NCBI GenBank assembly: GCA_033344875.1
Contig: JAWPMO010000001.1
Coordinates: 4,675,595-4,739,594 of the forward strand
DNA length: 64,000 bases
DNA from: Ilumatobacteraceae bacterium
Lineage (GTDB): Bacteria > Actinomycetota > Acidimicrobiia > Acidimicrobiales > Ilumatobacteraceae
Direction of reading: 5' to 3'
The position numbers were made by a program, and so were the translations under genes. The notes beneath the pieces were generated by a model. That model was not told the origin of the DNA and did not search any database. It saw only the letters and a list, made by a program, of their open reading frames with translations. Positions 60,933 through 64,000 of this stretch are shown here, in pieces; the first letter of the stretch is position 1; every line of letters begins with the position of its first letter.

Positions 60933-61449
60933 GCACACTTCGCCACGCAGAATCACCAGGGAATAGCCGATCGCGTGACCGGCTTCGGCCCAATCGTGGC
61001 GCGAGATAATGCTGGTCGTCTATCCGGAGGGTCTCAGCTCACGCGCTCACTCCACCGTTCTTGCCTCACCATTCTCCGGCGTAGTGATGCCGAAGCGAGG
61101 CGGCGCTCGCAGGCGGAGTAGGACGGCCGCACCCGCTGCGACCGACCCTGACACGATCGCGAAGGTCAATCTGGTCGACGCACTCCAAGTCTCGTTCGCG
61201 AACACCGGCACCGCGAACCGCAGCCAAACTATTGCAGCGAGCAACCCGATCCATGACAAGAGGCCTGTCCGGTTGAAAGAAGCCAAGAAGAGCACGATCA
61301 CGACGAGTACCGAAAAGTACCCAACAATTTTGACAATGCTGTCCAACGTCGAAACCCCAAAGGCCATCGTAACGAGCCATCGTCGCGATCAAGCTACGCC
61401 GAAGGCCGGACTTGATCGTTGGAAGCGGCACACTTCGCCACGCTGAATC
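60933..61449 (+). repeat. 22-bp direct repeat pair flanking a small membrane-protein gene
   Basis: GCACACTTCGCCACGCAGAA followed by TC at 60933-60954, and the same with one change (A to T) at 61428-61449. The copies are 495 bp apart and lie on either side of the small gene at 61047-61367. Span listed covers both copies. Confidence 0.75.
61047..61367 (-). CDS. Small three-span membrane protein
   Basis: 106 residues. Three hydrophobic spans at about 10-30 (IVKIVGYFSVLVVIVLFLAS), 34-52 (LLSWIGLLAAIVWLRFAVPV) and 67-87 (FAIVSGSVAAGAAVLLRL), then a polar tail. No family recognised. Start ATG 61367 has no clear ribosome site. The frame on the opposite strand has no such pattern, so the minus strand is taken as coding. 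The gene sits between the two copies of a 22-bp direct repeat. Confidence 0.6.
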   Translation of the reverse strand: MAFGVSTLDSIVKIVGYFSVLVVIVLFLASFNRTGLLSWIGLLAAIVWLRFAVPVFANETWSASTRLTFAIVSGSVAAGAAVLLRLRAPPRFGITTPENGEARTVE

Positions 61450-61551
61450 CTGGCGCTAACCGACGACGACGCGCCGCACTGCGGCCCAAGCAGCGCACCC
61501 GGCAATCCCGCGGCGGAGCCGCCGATTCGTTCCGAGAGCGTAGGCGCAGAT

Positions 61552-62963
61552 GGGACTGTCAGATCCGCGGTGTAACTGGTCTGGCCTGAAACGCTGAGCG
61601 ACCCGCTCGGCGAGAAGGACAGGCAACGATGACAGACCATGATGTGGCGGTGGCGACACCGTCGGACGACACGAATGAGCAGCGGCCGGATCGGTCGCTC
61701 GCGGAGCAGCTCGTCGACCAGGCCAAAGCCGACGGGCGCAGCCTCGTCGGGCCGGGAGGCTTGCTCGCGGATCTGACCAAGCAGGTCCTCGAGACCGGGT
61801 TGGAGGTCGAGATGGACGACCATGTCGGCTATCCGAAACACGCCGTCGAGGGCCGCAATCACGGCAACAGCCGCAACGGGACGCGTTCCAAGACGGTGAT
61901 CACCGAGATCGGTCCGATCGAAGTTGACGTGCCCAGGGATCGTGACGGCACGTTCGAGCCGTTGACGGTGCGCAAGGGTCAGCGCCGGCTCGACGGGGTC
62001 GACTCGATGGTGATCTCGTTGACTGCGAAGGGGCTCACGACCGGTGAGATCGAAGCCCACCTGGCCGAGGTGTACTCGACGAACATCAGCCGTGAGACGA
62101 TCTCGAAGATCACCGACCGGGTGCTGGGCGAGCTCGCCGACTGGCAGAACCGGCCCCTCGACCGGGTGTATCCGGTGGTGTTCATCGACGCGATCGTGGT
62201 GAAGATCCGCGACGGCCAAGTCGCCAACCGGCCCGTGTATGCAGCGATCGGTGTGACCGTGGATGGTCAACGCGACATCCTCGGGTTGTGGGTCGGCACC
62301 GGCGGCGAAGGCGCCAAGTACTGGCTCCAGGTCCTCACCGAGATCAAGAACCGTGGCGTCGACGACGTGTGCATCGTCGTCTGCGACGGGTTGAAGGGTT
62401 TGCCGGAGTCGATCGAAGCGACCTGGCCGTTGGCGATCGTGCAGACCTGTGTGCTGCACCTGCTGCGCAACACGTTCCGGCTCGCCAGCCGCAGAGACTG
62501 GGACAAGATGGCCCGCGACCTGCGACCCGTGTACACCGCCGTCAACGAAGCCGACGCAGCAGCACGCCTCGACGAGTTCCACACCATCTGGGGCAACCGC
62601 TACCCGGCCATCAAGACGCTCTGGGCGAACGCATGGGCCGAGTTCGTGCCGTTCTTGGACTACTCACCCGAGATCCGCCGAGTGATCTACTCGACCAACG
62701 CGATCGAGTCGCTCAACGCCAGGTTCCGGCGGGCGACCAGGGCGCGTGGGCACTTCCCCAACGAGCAGGCCGCCATGAAATGCCTCTACCTCGTGGTCCG
62801 TTCGCTCGACCCGAAAGGCACCGGCCAAGAGCGATGGATGAACCGCTGGAAGCCCGCCCTCAACGCCTTCGCGATCACCTTCGAAGGCCGCCTCTTCTGA
62901 GGCTCTACGATCCCCAACAACAATGACCAGCCAGATCAGTTACACCAACGATCTGACAGTCCC
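61552..62963 (+). mobile_element. IS256-family insertion sequence
   Basis: 1412 bp. Left end 61552-61585 and right end 62930-62963 are inverted repeats of 34 bp that share GGGACTGTCAGATC, GGTGTAACTG and TCTGGC, with five differing bases. They enclose one transposase gene. No 8-bp target duplication is seen (GCGCAGAT left, GTCCACGC right). Confidence 0.92.
61629..62900 (+). CDS. IS256-family (Mutator-type) transposase
   Basis: 423 residues, full length for the family. DDE-type catalytic residues are visible: D in VVFIDAIVVK (about 180), D in VVCDGLKGLP (about 255) and E in STNAIESLN (about 355). The family signature IVQTCVLHLLRNTFR follows the second Asp. ATG 61629 is preceded by AAGGA. No frameshift or stop is seen, so the element may be active. 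Confidence 0.96.
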   Translation: MTDHDVAVATPSDDTNEQRPDRSLAEQLVDQAKADGRSLVGPGGLLADLTKQVLETGLEVEMDDHVGYPKHAVEGRNHGNSRNGTRSKTVITEIGPIEVDVPRDRDGTFEPLTVRKGQRRLDGVDSMVISLTAKGLTTGEIEAHLAEVYSTNISRETISKITDRVLGELADWQNRPLDRVYPVVFIDAIVVKIRDGQVANRPVYAAIGVTVDGQRDILGLWVGTGGEGAKYWLQVLTEIKNRGVDDVCIVVCDGLKGLPESIEATWPLAIVQTCVLHLLRNTFRLASRRDWDKMARDLRPVYTAVNEADAAARLDEFHTIWGNRYPAIKTLWANAWAEFVPFLDYSPEIRRVIYSTNAIESLNARFRRATRARGHFPNEQAAMKCLYLVVRSLDPKGTGQERWMNRWKPALNAFAITFEGRLF

Positions 62964-63126
62964 GTCCACGCAGAAGTACTCCGACGCTGCACCACTGGGT
63001 GTGGAGCAGGTGATGGATGTCGGCGTAGGACCGGCCCAACCTCATGCTCGGCATCGGGAGCAGCGGCTCCAAGTCGGTGATCTCGGTCAGGCTCTCCAGG
63101 TACTCGACCTCGATGCGCTCGTTCAC
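62964..63126 (-). pseudogene. Gene fragment truncated by the IS256 element
   Basis: GTG 63126 has GGAGG 4 bp upstream. The reading frame MNERIEVEYLESLTEITDL, then LLPMPSMRLGRSYADIHHLL, runs for about 54 codons and hits the right end of the IS. No matching 3' part is convincing on the other side of the IS. Family not recognised; helical, with a LTEITDLEPL stretch. Confidence 0.55.
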
Positions 63127-63256
63127 AGTGCCTCCTCATCGCGAGGGACTCTCCCTCCTACTGCTGAGGTGTCGAACTCCTGCTTCCCACAGGGGCGAGG
63201 ATCAGTTGCACTTGCAACGACCATCCATAGCCGAGGACGGCTCTAAGGCGAGGACG

Positions 63257-63499
63257 TTATTCATCGTCGAAGCGCAGGTCGTACCGGCGGTAGCGGTCAG
63301 GCCGCTCTCGCCATCCGTTGACGCTCGTGACGTAGCGCACCGTCCCGTCGGACCGGAGGCTCGCAACGCCACCGGCGGTGAGATGTCCAATTGTTGGGGG
63401 CAGACGGTTGACGGTTCTGACGGTTGTGGTGCCATCGTCCAAGGTCGCCTCCACTACCACGTCGGTATCGGTTCCGTTGATGTTGAGTGATGCGCTCAT
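63257..63499 (-). CDS. Small hypothetical protein
   Basis: 80 residues. Reads as a small beta protein (SASLNINGTDTDVVVEATLD, then VRTVNRLPPTIGHLTAGG and GTVRYVTSVNGWRERPDRYR). No family recognised. Start ATG 63499, ribosome site unclear. Coding is suggested only by the clean frame and its composition. Confidence 0.45.
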   Translation of the reverse strand: MSASLNINGTDTDVVVEATLDDGTTTVRTVNRLPPTIGHLTAGGVASLRSDGTVRYVTSVNGWRERPDRYRRYDLRFDDE

Positions 63500-63865
63500 G
63501 ACTGACGATCATGATCGGTTCACCCTTATCAAATCCACACCCCCGGTCTCTCGCTCACTCGATTCCTCGCGTGCGGCGTGGGGAATGCGACTGTTGCGCA
63601 GGCGGGGCACGACCCGTCATCGCTCCTTTCGCCCTTTGCGGGTTACTAGCAAATTCGAGACGTGCCCCTCGGCACCTATATGAGGCAGCCGTGCCGTCAG
63701 TCTGTCACCTGTCATCGGATGGTTCGCATCCAGCAGCCGAGGCTCTACTGTGACGACCGGGGAGGTTGTCCCTGGAGCGATGGTGTAGGCGTCCGCCGTT
63801 GAGGTGAGGCCCCTTTGGGAGTCGTGGGTCTTCCACAACTCACCGACTCCAACAAGGAGGGACTC
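63500..63865. other. Intergenic region before the IS481-like transposase
   Basis: 366 bp. No gene is supported. The right part should hold the left end of the IS481-like element, but its inverted repeat cannot be set without the other end. Confidence 0.4.
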
Positions 63866-64000
63866 GTGACCCACGCTAGGACCCAGCACCCGAACGCGAG
63901 GCTGACACCGCGCCATCGCGGCACCATGGTCAGCTGCGTCGTCGATCGAGGCTGGACGATCGAGATGACCGCCGAGCGGTTCTCCAGGTCGATTCCAAGA
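63866..64000 (+). CDS. IS481-like transposase, N-terminal part
   Basis: GTG 63866 with AAGGAGG 5 bp upstream. The 45 codons present read MTHARTQHPNARLTPRHRGT, then VDRGWTIEMTAERFSRS, in the pattern of the N-terminal helix-turn-helix of IS481-family transposases (xNARLTPxxR, VxxxGWxxxxxAxxF). The gene runs off the end of the window, so whether it is complete is unknown. Confidence 0.75.
   Translation, partial: MTHARTQHPNARLTPRHRGTMVSCVVDRGWTIEMTAERFSRSIPR

Noticed and set aside
61009-61446. 145-codon + strand frame
   Set aside because: Opposite the minus-strand membrane protein. The minus frame has three clear hydrophobic spans, while the + frame has no pattern.
61544-62971. 8-bp target duplication for the IS256 element
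   Set aside because: Flanks GCGCAGAT and GTCCACGC do not match.
43019-64000. A second copy of the tRNA-Val 3' end (attR) inside the window
   Set aside because: No repeat of the T-arm/acceptor sequence was found by eye. The right end of any island may lie outside the window.
1-64000. CRISPR array
   Set aside because: No regularly spaced identical repeats with unique spacers. The only short tandem repeat is the 18-bp array in a lipoprotein gene.

Overview
The window looks like a chromosomal segment of a high-GC actinobacterium. I infer an Acidimicrobiia / Ilumatobacter-like lineage from the gene mix: a large NAD-dependent glutamate dehydrogenase, a BldD-type regulator, secreted proteins with RLFDTRP-type beta repeats, and a selenocysteine-containing SelD. 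No rRNA marker is present, so the lineage is an inference.

Bases 1-42.9 kb are mostly ordinary core genome: the end of a glutamate dehydrogenase, gltX, a YdcF-like protein, tRNA-Gln and tRNA-Glu, a P450, selD, an aldo/keto reductase, a sortilin-like propeller protein, a TSUP permease, a TesB thioesterase, an LLM oxidoreductase, a CDP-alcohol phosphotransferase, a tightly coupled SahR-like/metF/metH operon, an ABC exporter, glnS, hrcA-dnaJ-rsmE with a CIRCE-like operator, a BldD-like regulator, hemW and a 2OG-Fe(II) oxygenase. Embedded in it (4.4-21.5 kb) is a surface-protein cluster: two paralogous secreted RCC1-propeller + PKD proteins bracket two paralogous secreted LamG + PKD + RLFDTRP-repeat proteins, and a bacterial relative of animal CLCA proteins (HExxH + VWA) lies between them.

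A tRNA-Val(GAC) at 42.95 kb and its terminator mark the edge of an accessory region that runs to the end of the window. About 0.8 kb downstream is a broken 3' end of a tyrosine integrase. Then come small or lineage-specific genes in both orientations: DUF1508, a NACHT NTPase, a membrane protein, three lipoproteins, an ECF sigma factor with a membrane-anchored Kelch protein, DUF5990, a double beta-propeller membrane protein, a zinc-ribbon protein, an AbrB/PIN toxin-antitoxin pair and a GNAT acetyltransferase. The boundaries between these genes or gene pairs repeatedly carry a degenerate paired direct repeat (half-site about GCGKTCTGGGGCAC, 35-37 bp apart), in the same orientation whatever the orientation of the genes. 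Two overlapping tyrosine recombinase genes (58.4-60.5 kb) lie at the right end of this stretch. The layout resembles a cassette array, but the repeats lack consistent integron attC hallmarks.

The last 3.5 kb hold a monooxygenase-fold gene, a small membrane protein, an IS256-family element with 34-bp inverted repeats that truncates a neighbouring gene, a small hypothetical gene and the start of an IS481-like transposase. The main points for follow-up are the repeat-bounded accessory array with its recombinase pair, the UGA-encoded SelD that a standard ORF call truncates, the CLCA-like protein, and the SahR-like regulator with an AT-rich palindrome in its promoter.
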